Shown in pieces: positions 1 to 15,300 of a stretch of 64,000 nt of DNA. The position numbers were made by a program, and so were the translations under genes. The notes beneath the pieces were generated by a model that was given only the letters and a program-made list of their open reading frames with translations, was not told the DNA's origin and searched no databases. Source of the stretch: Sinotaia quadrata (taxonomy: Eukaryota > Mollusca > Gastropoda > Architaenioglossa > Viviparidae); assembly GCA_028829895.1 (NCBI GenBank), contig CM054183.1:73643571-73707570 (forward strand), in the 5' to 3' direction. Position 1 is the stretch's first letter. Each line of letters starts with the position of its first letter.

Positions 1-1024
1 ACTGAATAATACTGTCTGATCAAAAGTGTTAATTCACAAAAGAACATATTTTCACTTGCATTTACAACCCTGAACTTTCTGCAGATAAGTTATTTTACTT
101 ATCTGATGCTATTAGGTGATTCATTATGATTCTACAACAGAAAATTTTAAAATGTCATTTTAAATAAATGTAATCAAGTAAAATCATTTTCAAAAATATA
201 AATCTTTCATGAAATAATATCTAACATTTAAAAAGTAAAAGAAAACTATTTCTCAGATATGATTTGAAATGCAAAGGTAAAGAAAAAAAGAGAAACTCTT
301 TGACAGTTAGTGGATAATTAGAGATTCTGCCTGGGAGTGTAACTTACTGGAGAAGTAAGTACAATTTTTACTAATTAATTTATTATAAAGTTAAATGACT
401 CTGCTAAATAGACATACTTAATAGAAAATTAAATAATTTGGCTTTAACTATTTTAAATGTCTAGAAACATTTAGGATAAGTTTCAAATCCTCTTTAATGT
501 TCTCACAAATTATTATATAGAAGGGTCACTATATGTAAGCAGGCTTTATAAGAGTGTATATAATTATGCCCCAGCTAGCATATTACTATCCACAGTTGTG
601 CTGTGTTAAGATCTATTACTTCAATGTGTATTCAAAATGCTCAGAAGTAATTTTGAGTACTCAAACTTATGATTATGCATTACTTATGATAATTTAATCT
701 TTCTTTGATATTTTTAATGGTGAATATACAAAATATGTAGACAAGATTTTGTTAAATTTAGATCAAAGGTTTGCCTAACATCATTTTGAGAATATAGTTA
801 AACATAGACCAAGGTTTTAGTTCATTATATCATTAAGTTAGATTTCTCTCCATAATTACATATTAGATGATGATAATTTTTCAAAGATTTTATTTTTTTA
901 ATTTTGACAACAAAATGATGCAATAGCAATTTGTGGCTATTGTTATATGAGACAGCAAAAAGGTTATCAAAATAAAATGTAGCTCCCCAAATTAAGATGA
1001 TTAATTAAGATTTAAAACTGTTAC
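1..1024 (-). other. NOS intron 8, incomplete; AT-rich, no feature seen
   Basis: This is the sequence following the exon 8 donor. It is strongly AT-rich with no sizeable open frame and no match to the next expected NOS segment (EEVAKKM-like). I see no repeat or mobile element in it. Confidence 0.7.
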
Positions 1025-1199
1025 CTCTAGTATGTTGTATCGGTTAACATCACAAAGATCACGCGCACCTATCTCAGTACCCATATACCAGCCATTGAAA
1101 GGACATGCTGTGAACTCAAGTCCTCCACAGTCAAAAAGCATACCAGAAACTGCTGGCAGTGCATACCACTTTAAACCCATCTCAGCAAACCATGGGTAT
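1025..1199 (-). CDS. NOS: NOS exon 8 (substrate-binding Glu)
   Basis: It completes Lys632 and encodes residues 633-690. It reads [17 protein letters not shown], then [24 protein letters not shown] in consecutive motifs, ending [10 protein letters not shown]. Glu674 in GTEIG is the residue that binds the guanidinium of arginine, and Trp669 belongs to the same signature. The acceptor is ATGCAG and the donor is GAG|GTAACA. No later exon is visible in the remaining 1024 bases. Confidence 0.95.
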
Positions 1200-4100
1200 C
1201 TGCATATTAAATCAAAAGTGACATATTAATAATAAAATTATATTTCATCCATTTAAAAAATATTGATTTAATTTAGAAACTGTTCACATGCTTTTATTTA
1301 ATTATATTATTACTGATGTATAAAATTATTTTACTTTTTTATTATTCAGCTGTTATAAACAAAATAACACTGGGCAACAACAAATTTGCTGTCTAAGATT
1401 TTTTGATGGATTTATGACAGTTTTATTGTGCTGGATCCAAAAATTACATTGGTTTTGTTCACTCAGATCAACTTTTTGAGCTATTTTTGATCAACGTTTT
1501 GATCTATTGCGACATTATTTTTTTATATTTATTTTTTTTACATATAAGGGTATTTTCTATTTATATGATGTAAAATTCTTTCTTATTTCTTTAAATAAAC
1601 AAATTGTAATTTGTTTTACATAATTATGAAGAGGTTACATAAGCTAATTTTTGAATAATTGATATAAATGATATTTTTCTTTTTTAGGTGATGAAATGGA
1701 ATCGGCCAGATGACATTGCAAAAATAAACCCGATGTATTTTGCTACATCTGCGGTGAATACACCATTCTTCCTAACAGGAATACAGCAACAGTTTTTATA
1801 AAACATGCATACCATGCTTATTTTGGTATAAAACTTGGTGATCAGGATAAAGTTCGGGCACTACATATGGTATGCAAGACATGCACCAAGAATCTTTGTC
1901 GTTGGACCAAAGGTAAGAAGAGTTGTCTGAAGTTTGGAATTCCTATGGTTTGGAGGGAACTGACAAACCATGTCACTGATTGCTACTTCTGTGCCATTGA
2001 TGTGTCTGGCATTAACAGAAAAAATCAGAGCATTATCCTGATCAGTATCAGAGATCAGTATCCTGATCTTGAATCAGCATGTCGTCCAGTAGCTCATTGT
2101 GATGAAATTCCAGTACCTGTCCCTGGAGAACTTACCGACATTAGTGAAGAAGATTTCTCTAGTGTTGAAGAATATAAAAAGAAGAATTAGTGGTTCTTGA
2201 TGATGATGTTCCAAATCCTTTTTCGCAAAGGAGTTAAATGATCTAGTTCATGATCTCAGCTTGTCAAAGTCATCTGCTGAACTGTTGGCATCCAGGTTGA
2301 GGGGAAAAACGTCCTTTCTGACAGTGTTCTCATCACCTTCTACTGAAACAGACATCAAGAGTATCTCAGTTTTTTCTCTACAAAGAAGGACCTGGTGTAC
2401 TGTACAGATATTGCACAAGCTTGGAGTGCCACAGTATAAACCTGAAGATTGGAGATTGTTCATTGACAGCAGCAAGCGATCACTGAAATGTGTTCTGCTA
2501 CAATGGTAACCAGTTTGCCTCTGTACCTCTAGCTCACTCGACTACACTGAAGGAGAAGTATGAAGCGGTGAAGTACGTGCTGGAGAAAATTCGTTATGAT
2601 CAGCATGGATGGTTACTTTGTGTTGACCTGAAGATGGTAAACATTTTTTTTGGGACAACAGTCTGGATTCACCAAGTACCCATGCTTTCTGTGCATGTGG
2701 GATAGTAGGGACAAAGCACAGCATTATACGAAGCAGGACTGGCCTGTATGGGAGGAAGTGGTACTTTGCAAAGCAAAGAACCTCATAAACAACCCTCTGG
2801 TGGACAGACAAGATACTTTTCTCACCGCTGCACATTAAGCTTGGCTTAATCAAACAGTTCACCAAAGCTCTGGAAAAGGATGGTGGCTGTTTCGCTTACT
2901 TGTGCCATGCTTTTCCAGGGTTGACCATTGAGAAGTTGAAATCTGGCATTTTTGATGGTCCACAACTCCGTAAGCTAATCAGATGATCTAATATTGAATT
3001 TATATGTACTTACCGTTATCAATGTCTACTATTCAATGTACACTAATCAACTTTTGTAACATTTAATAAATAAATTGTGTTAGAAAACATTTTTTTAAAA
3101 TTTAAATTATTTTTTTTTAATTTAAAAACCTATTTTGGAAGAGAAATATTAACAAAAATTGCTTAATAATGTTACAAAAATGTAATCGATTTAGCTATAA
3201 GATCGGATTTTTAAAAATCGAATTAGATCAAAAACCTGACCTGATAAAAAAATGGATGTCATTTTCAAATTTAGCAGTGCAAAATTATTCTAAATCAGTT
3301 GAAAAATCTTAGACAACTTTCAAAATTTTTGTGTGTGATGCAGTGTAATTTGTTTATGTTAATTGGAATGACTGTACATGTATTTCATTTTCTTGTTTAT
3401 ACTTATTTTTAAATAACAATAGCACGCTTGGCTATGTTTATATTGTAAATATATACACACACACATATATATATATATATCTGTGCAAGATAAAATTACC
3501 TGTAATGCACATTTTGGATCTGCATAATTAATTAAACATAATTAAATAATAAGATTGTATCTCTCAGTTAATCTTTCATTTGCTTACAGCTGACACCATA
3601 ATTTAGAACCATGTCAGGGTCAATGTTCAAGCTTTCATATACATGGGGAAAGGAAAACTTGACATGCTGGATTGTTAGCATTTGCTAACAGAAGAGAAGA
3701 AAGAGGAGAGAGAACAGAGGAGAAAAGGGTGGAGAGAGAAGAGAGAGACAAGAAACAAGAAAGAGAGGAGAAAGAAATTGAATTAGGATTAGTGGAGAGG
3801 AAGTTACAGGCATCTAGTAAAAGAAATTATAATGATTTAAGAATGTTAGAGGAGAAGTAGTAGGGAATCTTTCCTTGTGACTCAGACCAGTTCCTAAGAG
3901 TAATGATAAAAATGCAGGTCCATGCAGGTACAAATGTCCATTTTTTTTCATAAAAGGAATGTATGATGATGCTTATATTTCAAGATCTGAATGTTTCATT
4001 GCAAGTATGAAGAGCCATTTAAATAAAACATGTAATTTTGTTCTATCTTAAAGACCTCAGGGATAAGTGCTGGGAGTGTTTACTGCCCTACTTGAGAAAG

Positions 4101-7100
4101 ATACTTGCAATATTCAGACTTGCTTTTTATTCAGATAGTGCTTTTTGATTCATAAGAATATACTACTAACTTTTATCAGAAAAAGTTTGAGAGATTCACA
4201 TATCAACAAAAGAGACTCTCACCCACAATTTATGGTGAGATTAGACTTGTGCACAGACAAATAGTGCATGCTTTTTTACACTGAGCCGAGCTATTCAGAA
4301 TATTTTCTTTCATCATTTTCCTTCATTAATAGTTAATGAAAAATATTGCCAACTTAGTAGACATTCAATTGGTAATCTAGACATATTAGAATCTCTTGCC
4401 TTTCTCATTGATAGACAAAACTAATAACAGAATTTGTTTGTACAATTTGAAATAAAATTTAAAATAATTAATCAGAACTATATAACCAATCCAACAGTCA
4501 CCTAAACTTGGGTCTTTCCAAAACAATATTCCCACTTTACTAAGATCTCTGTTGCTGATATGGACTGAAAGATGTTTATTTGAAATAATTGAATAAATAT
4601 GTAGCCCCTGTTAGTTTTGGTACTTTTGTGTGTCAGCATTGTGTGTGTTACTTTTGTGTGTCAGCATCGTGTGTGTATGTGTACAGCCGCATCCCCACAC
4701 TTCCTTTTCTTTTAGGATCACGGCTGTCTGTGTAAAATGGGTCATGACCACTCCCTTTGTTTCAAAGCACACGCTATATTGGCGCTAGCTGTGTCAGAGT
4801 GCGTGCTTTTATTGTTATATACTGTTTTAGGTAATTAGTAAGTGAAGTTCATATATATATATATATTTAGAAAGTAGATAGTTTACATTTTTAATTGATG
4901 TATTTTTATATGATGAATAATGTTATTGTATTTGTGTATTTTGCAATTTATGAGGGTGTGAATGCTTTTCCTGAAGCCCGCCAACACAGATTTTATTTTA
5001 TTAAAGGTTTAATTCTTCGGATTATATATATGAAAAGATTTGTATATTAAAGTATAATTATAGTAGTTTCACTGTATATTTGAATTATTATGTACTTTTT
5101 AGGCATATAGCTATAATTGATAGTTGGAAGTAAGTAAAGAAACACAAAAGTTATTTTTAGAAGCCTTTCCACACTAGATTTCCGTTTTCTGGAACCCTGG
5201 GCTTCAGGGAAGGCCGCTCCCGTAGAATATAAAGAGCGTATGTGGTTTGAGTGAGTGTCTAGTCACTGTTAGATGAGAGTCACTGTTAGCGGTACTACTA
5301 TATTTGAGTGAGAGTCTCTGAGGGTGTCTATCTACATACAAATAAAGACTATGTAACAACTACCAGGCGTTGTCAAATCTGTTGTCATGACTGCCGTCCA
5401 TCATCGTCTTGCGTCAGTATTGTCTCTATGTTTGTGACCCGGGTTCTACCACTCTGGAACTCCATTCACAACAAATATAAATTATTGAAGCACAAAATTG
5501 AAACAATACTTGGGAAAAGATGCTACTACTATTGGAATTCAATATTTTATAATGCTAAAAGATAACAAACAACTGAAAAAACACACATACATGCACATGT
5601 ATACATGCAGGTGCACACACACACACACACAGATTAAGGCTATGATAAAGGCATGGGAGAAGATTCACTAAGAAAGAAAACAGTTTAAAACAGCCAAAGG
5701 AACTGATCTAAATCCCTACTTAGGATGTTTAAGATTGATTTCCAAGATAAGTTCTTGTGGAATATCAAAGAACTCAGGGTCTTGACCAGCAGCTGACAAC
5801 ACCAATGGCAGCACATCAAACATTGAACCTTTTGGCTTCCATCCCATCTTCATCACCACCTGCAAAAGAAACAATAGTTTTAATAATTGGTCAATTTTTT
5901 TTAATGTACAAAGCTTTTCTTTATTTTTATAAAGATTTAACATTCCAATGTTTCAAAAGTGAATTTTTATTTATAGGTATAGAAACCAGAACATTGGCTA
6001 TATCTTCACACAAAATGCAGTGAAAAATAAACTTCTTCCAATTCATTATTTTCTGAACATTCAAAGATCAAGAATTATTATAAGAGTATCTTTACATTTA
6101 ATTTACCTCTCTTTAGTAGTTTTAATTTTAACTCAAATAACAAATACAAAATGCATGATCATTTGGCTCCTAACATTCCATCTTGTATTATTTCTCTTGC
6201 TTCCTTTCATGCTACAATTTAATGATGTAAAATAAATCACAGCACAAAATGACAAAAAAACTACTGTTAAGATTCTGAATTAGTTTGAAACTTTATAGGT
6301 AGAGATAGTCCAGTTCAGCAGCAGAAATAACTTCTTCAAAATATACCCATTAAATACTGCTTTAAAATGAAGATGGTAAAATTGAAGCTGTTTTGTAAGA
6401 TCAACATTGATGAAAGTGAATCATAAAACTTGCATACAATCTGTTCAGTTAGTTTTATTTATATTTAACTAAATAAATGTGTTTTATTGTGAGGTAAAAT
6501 GTATAAAAGAAAAACATATTATACATACATACTTTATTGATAGAGCAAATAAGAACTTGTTATCCTATCTAATTAATTTCTAATATTACTAAGAAACATT
6601 CTAAAACAAAATTGTTAAACTGTTATATTTATGATTTTGAACTTGCATTATTACTATTAAAGAACTAACTAGTTTAATAAATGGAGAAATATTTATTCTC
6701 ACACTAAAAGTCATTTAACTATAATCAAAATAATTAAGTTATTCAGTGTAATATAACTGTCCCTACAATTAAAATGTGTTATATTTTAAGAATATTTTAA
6801 AGGATTTCACTAAAAGTGCTTCACCAATTAAATTTATTTTGCAAAAAGAAAATTTTTCAGCATTATAAAGAAATAAATTAAATTAGAATGAAATGTTTTT
6901 GAAGAAGATAAAAAAAAAACACACCATATATTAAATTAGGCATGCAAAGGAAATTACTTGTCCTGTCAGAAGATAGCTCCAAAAGTAGCAAAAACATCTT
7001 TTATTTGACTGACCATAACAACTTACATTATGGAAAACAAACAAATATTTGTAGCTATGAAAGTATATGCAAGAAATCAGAAAACTGTTGCAAAGTGCTA

Positions 7101-7248
7101 CATAATTACCAAGCCCAATCCTGGGTTATACTTAATTAGCTGAAGAAAGACAATTCTCAATTTTGTATGCTATTACAAGACTGGATTAAAAGGAAAATTA
7201 ATTTATCGCTGTTGTGTTCCTTACAAATATTAGAATGGTGCAATTTAT

Positions 7249-7294
<46 letters not shown>

Positions 7295-7307
7295 AGTGAG
7301 AGAGAGA

Positions 7308-7348
<41 letters not shown>

Positions 7349-10300
7349 AGACCAGTTCTTAAATTTGTATGGACAAAAAAAGAGCATTTTAATTCTGTCT
7401 TGTGAAATCTGTAGTGTGTGGAGTGATAATTCCTTATTAACCTAGAGTACAAACCAACTGGAGTCATTCCTTGTACTTTATGGACAATCTGTGTTTTCAA
7501 TTAGTACAAGTGGATTAATATTACTGAGAAAGTATTGTCAGGTTTGGCACATAATTGTATTATTTTACTGTAATTAAAATGTTCTTATGATTAAAACAGA
7601 AAACTAGTAAAATGCTTAGTTAGAATATAGAGGAATTTATACTGTTTCAAGAAAGGTACAAATAAAGAGGGCAATAGTTCTATTTTATATAAGGAATAAG
7701 ATTGAATTTTGCTGTGTATGTGTGTATAATACATAAAAAAGGCAAGTGAGTTTCTTTTAAATTGTATTTGGTAAAGCAAATGATATTTGTTTAAGTTAAT
7801 ATCTTTGGAGGAGGGGGATTTTTATAAAAATAGACTGAGTTCAGAATAATAATATTGATAATACAGTAATTGCAATTATAAGAAAGAGTTAAAGTAATCT
7901 CTTCATAGGGAGGGATACAAGAATTCTGGCTGATTATTTTTGGGGACATTATAATTGATCTGAAATTTAACCACAATATATAGAAGATAAGAGAACTCTG
8001 CCTAATTGTTTTGTGAAGAAATTATTAATGATATGACAACATATTACAATGCATAGAAGAATGTTTGCATGAGTTAAAAATTGTTGATTCTAATTATCAT
8101 GTTTGTAGACTTTGTTTATTTCTTTTTATTCTATTTTGGGGCTTCATAAACTTCTAGTTTGAAAATTCTTTGTGAAGGATGAATGTATGAGTTTTGTAAA
8201 AAATAAATGTTATAAATTATTTCTTATGAGAAGGTACTGAATATTAATTCTCTATTTTCACTTAGCAGTTTTGACAAAGTAGTTAGCTAGAGTGATCATT
8301 GTTCTTTCAAAGAATTAATATGATGGTGTCAACATTCCTGAAATAGTGAATAAATAAATGGTTAATTTATTATTAGGGATCTAGACAAGGCAAGACTAGA
8401 ATTCAAAAAAGAAAAAAGATTGATTTGGCAATGGGTCAAAAATCAGTGATTTGAGATAATTAACTAAAGGTTATAAATTTTCCCAAAGGGAGGGGTAACA
8501 TATGCACTTCATCTTTGATTGCTGACAAGAACTGAAGCTTACCACGATAAGTAAATTCTTACTGTGGACTGGCTTTGTTAAATTCTTACTGTGGACTGAC
8601 TTAGTTAAATTCTTATCATGGACTGACTTGGTTAACTTCTCATTGCAGAGTGACTTGGTTAAATTCTTACTGTGGACTGACTTAGTTAAATTCTTATCAT
8701 GGACTGACTTGGTTAACTTCTCATTCTAGAGTGATTTGGTTAAATTCTTACTGTGGGCTGACTTGGTTAAATTCTCATTGTGGACTGACTTGATTAAATT
8801 CTTCCATGGATTGGCTTGGTTAAATTCTTAGTGTGGACTGACTTGGTTACATTCTTACTGTGGATTGGCTTAGTTAAATTCTTACTGTGGACTGACTTGT
8901 CTAGAAGCTTTGAAATTTTACCATATAGTTTTGTAAATCTTTGCAGATTAGTTAGGGTCCATGAATCTTTATCTGACAAGTAAGCAGAATCTGTAAATAT
9001 TTGTGGCAAGTGGCTCTAGCCAAATGCATCAGTATGGTTTTTACATTGCTGTTATGAGTTAGGTTAGGATTGATGATCGCTGCAAATACTTCTTTCAAAT
9101 AATTATATGATCTTATCTTTAATAATGGTACTTAAAAATGATCAGCATAGAAATAACTAATCTGTAAGAAATGCTCAAAATATCGTATACATGACTGCTT
9201 TAACAAACAAACAATATTTAATGAGATGGATACAGTTTAAAATATTAATGCTGATTTCAGACTGAAAATCATTGTTTTAATTTATAAAAAATAAATTATA
9301 TAATTGTTACCTCAGTGAATTCTACAGCTTTGGGATCACCAATGACAGATCCATCTGGCTGTCTGTAGCCAGCATACATGATTAGCTGACTGTTCCATAC
9401 ACGGTAATCACCTCTTCCTTTCACTCGCTGTGGAAATATTGTGATGGCAGACCTGAAATATATGATGAGAATGTGTTCCAACTGATAATACTTAGATAGT
9501 ATGAACCTGAATGATCTAAAGTGTTTAATGGAAATAAATTCCAAATTCCAAATTGATAATGAGATATAAGAATTTTGTTCTTTCTCCAAATCATAATTAT
9601 CAGAAAGTCTTGATTTGCAATTCCTACACAAAAAAAGAACAATATAAAAAAAAACTATCACCTCAATAGTCTTATACACACTCTGGGTAGAGATTAACTT
9701 CATGACTACGCCCATGCATAAAAATATTATATGTAAAACAACTGAACAATATTATTAAGACTTATTCTCAGATATGGTGAATATCTATGAAACTGTCACT
9801 TTATATGCTTGCATCTGGTAAGATTATTACTTTTAGAATTGGTTTAGTCTTCACAAATTGTAATACTTTAAAATTCTGGTTATTTGCTATGTACAGGGAA
9901 TGTGAGGGGAATGTCAGTTAACTGAATCTACCGTGTAAGAAATACACTGACAGGAAACTCAAATTCGTCAAACTTTGTTTTTCTGACAAAGTCTTGATCA
10001 CTTATAAAGAATCAGTATTATTACTATTTATACATGTACATACATTATAACTTATCACTAGCAAAGCTGACAAAATGATGTTTATTGGCACCAATAGTCT
10101 TTGATACAAAAATTGATCAATTAACTATCATTTTAAGTTTTCTATTTATTAATTTATTTGTTTATTATTTTCTCAATATCTTAACTAATTCTGTGGATGA
10201 CCAGGGAATGGGATTGGTCAGGGGTGAGACATGCAATAATAAGTCTCTGATACTAGATGCAACACTAACTAGTTTGTTTGTTACTACAGTAAGCTGAATT

Positions 10301-12234
10301 TTGTCTCACAGAGTTTCTGCAATCAGTATCAATATAGAGATTAAAGGAGTAGACTAAGCTATGGGGTTTAATAACCTAAACCAATAGCTGTAATAGATAA
10401 TATACTAAGAGGGTCATATATAAACCCCTTTAATAAATTTTATATCTTATATTAATGATGAATATGATGGTGCTTACTTCCTATATACATATTATAATGA
10501 AATTAATGCAACCTAAAAATTTTAAAACACTTCACAAACATATTATAAGACAAAAAATAAATGTATAAGCTAATGTTGCAACTAATAGCTTTCATTATGT
10601 TAATATTAAAAGCAATACCATATAGACATGAAAATGTGTAAGTTTGGGGTATTAACTCTGAACAACTTATCTGAAATTAAGGTAGCTAAAGAAATTTCAA
10701 CACCTAGTTTAATCATTTTAATTTCAAACAAGTTGTTCATATAATCATAGATATATATTGTACTATTCATCTGTTACAATAAACATCTATTATAGTCAAT
10801 AGCATTTATCTTGATGAAATACTGACTTAATTTGTTTTGTCTTCTTGATCTCTAAAACATTTAAATATCTCCTGTGGTACTGGTTTCTTTTCTAAATTAG
10901 CAATTTTGCTATTTTTATTACTATAATTTATATATAACTTGCCCACTATACATCATTATATTAAGTGTGCATACACACACAGACACAATAATGATAAATA
11001 GTTAATAAACTACAAATAAATTTATTACAGTTTTCTCTAAGGATAATATTATAGGATAATTACCTGAGATTGCCTTTGTTAGTACCATACTTGATGTGAT
11101 TACAAAGTGCTTCATACATTCCACGTGCTGTTGTAATATGCCGTGCATCAAATACCTAGAAGAGAGGCATCAAAATATCCTGTAAACCCTTTTTCCTATT
11201 TAAATATAGGAAATACATAGATATTCATCAGTTTATGCATAAATGTGTCCTGTGGTGATTTTAAAAAATGTACGTTGTACTTTTTAATTTGTAAAACTTA
11301 TTTGACTGTTTGAAGTATATCATCACTCCTGTAGTTTCTGATAACTCATGAAGAATTATAGATGGTATGTTTTCCAAAAATATGGCATACACAACTAAAA
11401 TAAATGAATTGAAAAAGATAACTTAGATTGTTTAAAATTATAAGAAATATATATGTATTTCTCTTTCTCTCATTCATAAAGCTGCATTTTTATTCATTAT
11501 GGTACTTATAAAAAGGAATTAGCTGATGTAAGATATATTTGGTGACGTCATTGATTTGAATGGTATTAAGTTTACACTCTCCAAACAACAGTATTTGATC
11601 CTTGCTGTGGAGGAAGAAATTCTGCAGTATTCTATCTTTGATGGGTAGATACTTCTAAAACCATTAAAAGATAAAATAGGCTTGCCTGTAATTTGCTCCA
11701 CTGGATACGTCCAATACATCTAGGTGAATTACGCCAACCAGTCTTTGCACCAAAGCTCAATTCAGCCGTAGTCAAATCATATGTACCTGTCTGTGCTATA
11801 GAAGTATGGATTTCTTGCCAGCGTTTGTTGTGTGCAGGAGTGTTTTGTCTGCAATCATTTAAATAATAGTAGCAATTTTACACAAATACCAAGGTCGTGT
11901 TTTATTTAGTGCAAATTCTTTTTAATATGTTACTTTTGGAGATAAACAATGAAAGCTGCTCACATTAAAATAACTATTGCATAACATACATTAATGATAC
12001 AACAATATCGATACTTATATAATTAAGTTATCTTTATCAGTTTATTAAACAAGTAATGCCTATAATTTTCTTTAAAGAACTTATTCCTACAAATAATATT
12101 TAAATTTATTTCAACAAATACAATTTACAATTATAAATAATATTAACACATTCATTATCTGTAAACCTCTCTTACCTCCACGCACACACACACACGCATG
12201 CACGCACACACGCATGCACACACGCACACACGTG

Positions 12235-12310
<76 letters not shown>

Positions 12311-15300
12311 CACACATATATATTGTTTCTTCTTGTTGCTATTGCTTTTTTGTATTGTTTTGTGATTTTTTATAAAGCAATATATTTTCAATCTAACTTA
12401 TTTTTACTATTTATATAAACAAATACTTTTTCCTGCACCACCATTGTTTAGCAAGAAAATATGCCAACAGAAATGACACTCAATGAGAAAATATACCAAT
12501 AGAAATGACACTCAATGAGAAAATCAGAAAGATTCAGACAGATCAGTTCAGGGACCAGTAGAATTTATTGTTCTTGATGTTAGCTACAATTAAGAAAATA
12601 CATTATTTTGATTACATCACATCTGTAGTGATTATGACTGACGTATTGGCACACTGTGTACTCATATATTCTTTATACTGTGCATAACATTTAAACAATC
12701 TTGTGTGTTTGTATTATGAATTCTGGTATTTTCCTTGTACATGCTTTTAGATTTATGACTCAGTGTATTCTCTCTGTTAAATCCCACCACCACCACCACC
12801 ACACACACACACACTGTTTATTGTCCTATAAACATGAGGAGAAAACTTAGCCAAGGATACAGAAGATATTTTCTACATGGTATAAATAATATTTTCATGA
12901 TGTGCTCATGAATCTCAAATTACTGTGTAGTCTATATTTTCCTTGTAGTTGGGGGCACTGTCTTCACCAGGTTAAATGAATAAATATGCAGTATGGTAAA
13001 TTAACAGGAGACTTCAACACAAAATGTTAAAAATGTTCAGATTAAAAAAAATGTGGTCAAATAATTAAATCCAGTTCAGACTCAATAAAATGGTTGATTA
13101 CAAAATGTTCAGATAATATGCTTTTGGGCATTAATTATTAATATGATAATAAGTAGGCACACATATAAGTGCATACACAAATAATCATGTTAGTAAGCAT
13201 GTCTGATAAGTGACATATTTGTCTTTTGTGTACCGTTTAATGGAACTGTAGTACTGGTCAACAAAATCTTTAGCATGAACAAGTAGTTCTGCAGCTTTAC
13301 GAGGAGGTCCTGTTTTAACTGCTGTATTCATCATGGACCCCATGCATCGTTCAGGTGTGCAGGTCACATTCTGAAAATATATTTAAATCTAGCCTGTAAA
13401 TAAATATTAAGTGAAAAATATTTATAAATCAAACTTATACTCTATGTGTGTTTACTAATTGAAAAATGTATATAAATCAAGCCTGTAAATGAATATTAAG
13501 TGAAAAATATATATATAAATCAAACTTATACTCTATGTGTGTTTACTAAGTGAAAATGTATATAAATCAAGCCTGTAAATGAATATTAAGTGAAAAATAT
13601 ATATATAAATCAAACTTATACTCTATGTGTGTGTTACTAAGTGAAAATGTATATGCATCAAACCTTTACTATATACATCTGTTTATTAAGTGAAAATGCA
13701 TATAAACAAAAGCCTATACCTGTGTATACTAAATGAAATGTAATAAATCAAAACCATTACATGCAAGCCTTAAACATGCATATAATAACTGAAAATGCAT
13801 CATGTATCAAGACTACATGAGGATACTATTTTCACACATCTATTCAAAGTAAAAATTATAGAAATTGAGCATATGTTATATGCATGTATATTAAATGAAA
13901 ATGTATATAAATCAATTGTATACATATGTATGCTAAGTGAAATTATATATAAATCAAGCATGCTGTACATCTGTACTTATGCAAACGACAAGCAAAACCA
14001 TATATAAATCAAACCTATATAGATATAAATGAAAATTTATATAATTATTAAGATAACCTACTACATGTACATAGGTAAGCAAAGTAAAAATGTAAATAAT
14101 TCTCTATATGTGCATACTAAGTGAAAATGACTTTTAAAAAAAATAAAGTGTATTTTAAGTGAAAATTTACATAATATATATTCTATATAAAGTTAAAAAG
14201 GTGAGGTGTCAAGATGGCAGCAATTTGGGGCAAAAACAAATGCAATTGCTTTCAGCTTAATTGTAAGGATGAAATTGTGCTATAATTTATTTAGTCTGTT
14301 GTTTCTTGATTCTTCTTGGTATTCTGAAAAACTGGATGTAGTCATTATGACGACTAATAAAAGTTACAAATGAACATTAACTAAACTGCAGTAGACATGC
14401 AGTAGAACTGAAAAAAACTTCTGAATTGTCAATTAGAGTTTGCAATTTGGACAATGCAGCTTAGTGAGAATAATGAATTAATCCAAGGAGAAAATGAGTT
14501 TTTTAAAATGATTTGTTTCACCATGCACAGAATTTCTTGTCTCAAGGAATGTTCAAATTAAGAGAGGTTTCAAATAATAAGTGCGTTGTTTTAATAATAT
14601 TAAAAGTGAAAAACTCCATTTTTTAATTTTATTGGTAATTTGACTAGAAAATTTAAATATGTTCAAATGAAGAGTTCAGTTACTTACTTTTAATAAGCAA
14701 CTTACTTATTATAATTATCAAATAAGTCTTTTGAAGTAAGTGTTGGACTTGTTTTAAACATGTTTTAAACATATAAAAACATGTTTTTATATTATTAAAA
14801 TAGGCCTATTTGAAATGTGTGTTAGACATATCTATGAAGTAACTATAGTCTCCTGCAAGGTCTTGAGATGCTGGGTACTAGCTATTACTGATGAACCAAA
14901 AGCTACATCCCTCTACCCACATCAATTAAACCCTTGCATTTTTCATGGCACCTTTTCAAGATCTGTTCGAAACCATACATTTAATCTATGAAATCTAACC
15001 ATAATAATGTTTATTTGATTTCTAAAAATGAAAGTGAACAGTATTTATGTATGTGGTTTTCTCAAACAATACATGCATTATAAAATTTTAATTTACCTCA
15101 AAAACCTTCTGATGCAATACGTCCACATATGTTTTTTCGTCTAACAGATTGTGCAACTTGGTGAACTTTTTAGGGCTTGCCATAGAACCACGTTGGTCAG
15201 AACCCTTTCTCTGTGCTGATGGATTAATTCTAATACTTGAACTGCTTTTCTTTTCCTCATTGTCAGATGGATCACTATCATGATAATTCTCTGGAGAACT

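Larger units (their letters stand above)
2989..5719. other. Remainder of NOS intron 7: AT-rich spacer with microsatellites and an LTR-like segment
   Basis: Apart from the purine-rich frame, the stretch holds short CA/TA runs (about 3455-3481 and 4851-4865), a twice-repeated TTTTGTGTGTCAGCAT motif (about 4625-4670), a CA run near 5612, and the LTR-like segment listed separately. No coding sequence is recognised. Confidence 0.6.
5860..9310 (-). other. NOS intron 6: AT-rich, with GT/GA microsatellite and a 27-bp minisatellite
   Basis: The intron spans 3451 bases between the exon 6 GTAACA donor and the exon 7 TTTGCAG acceptor. The two tandem arrays are listed separately. Elsewhere I see only AT-rich sequence with no open frame worth calling. 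Confidence 0.7.

Noticed and set aside
1032..1229. Plus-strand frame [12 protein letters not shown]...
   Set aside because: It is the antisense of NOS exon 8, whose minus-strand reading matches the family throughout.
7157..7500. Overlapping minus-strand open frames rich in LS and TH dipeptides
   Set aside because: They are translations of the GT/GA microsatellite and have no independent coding evidence.
12111..12391. Cys/Val-rich open frames
   Set aside because: Translation of the CA/TG microsatellite in an intron of NOS.
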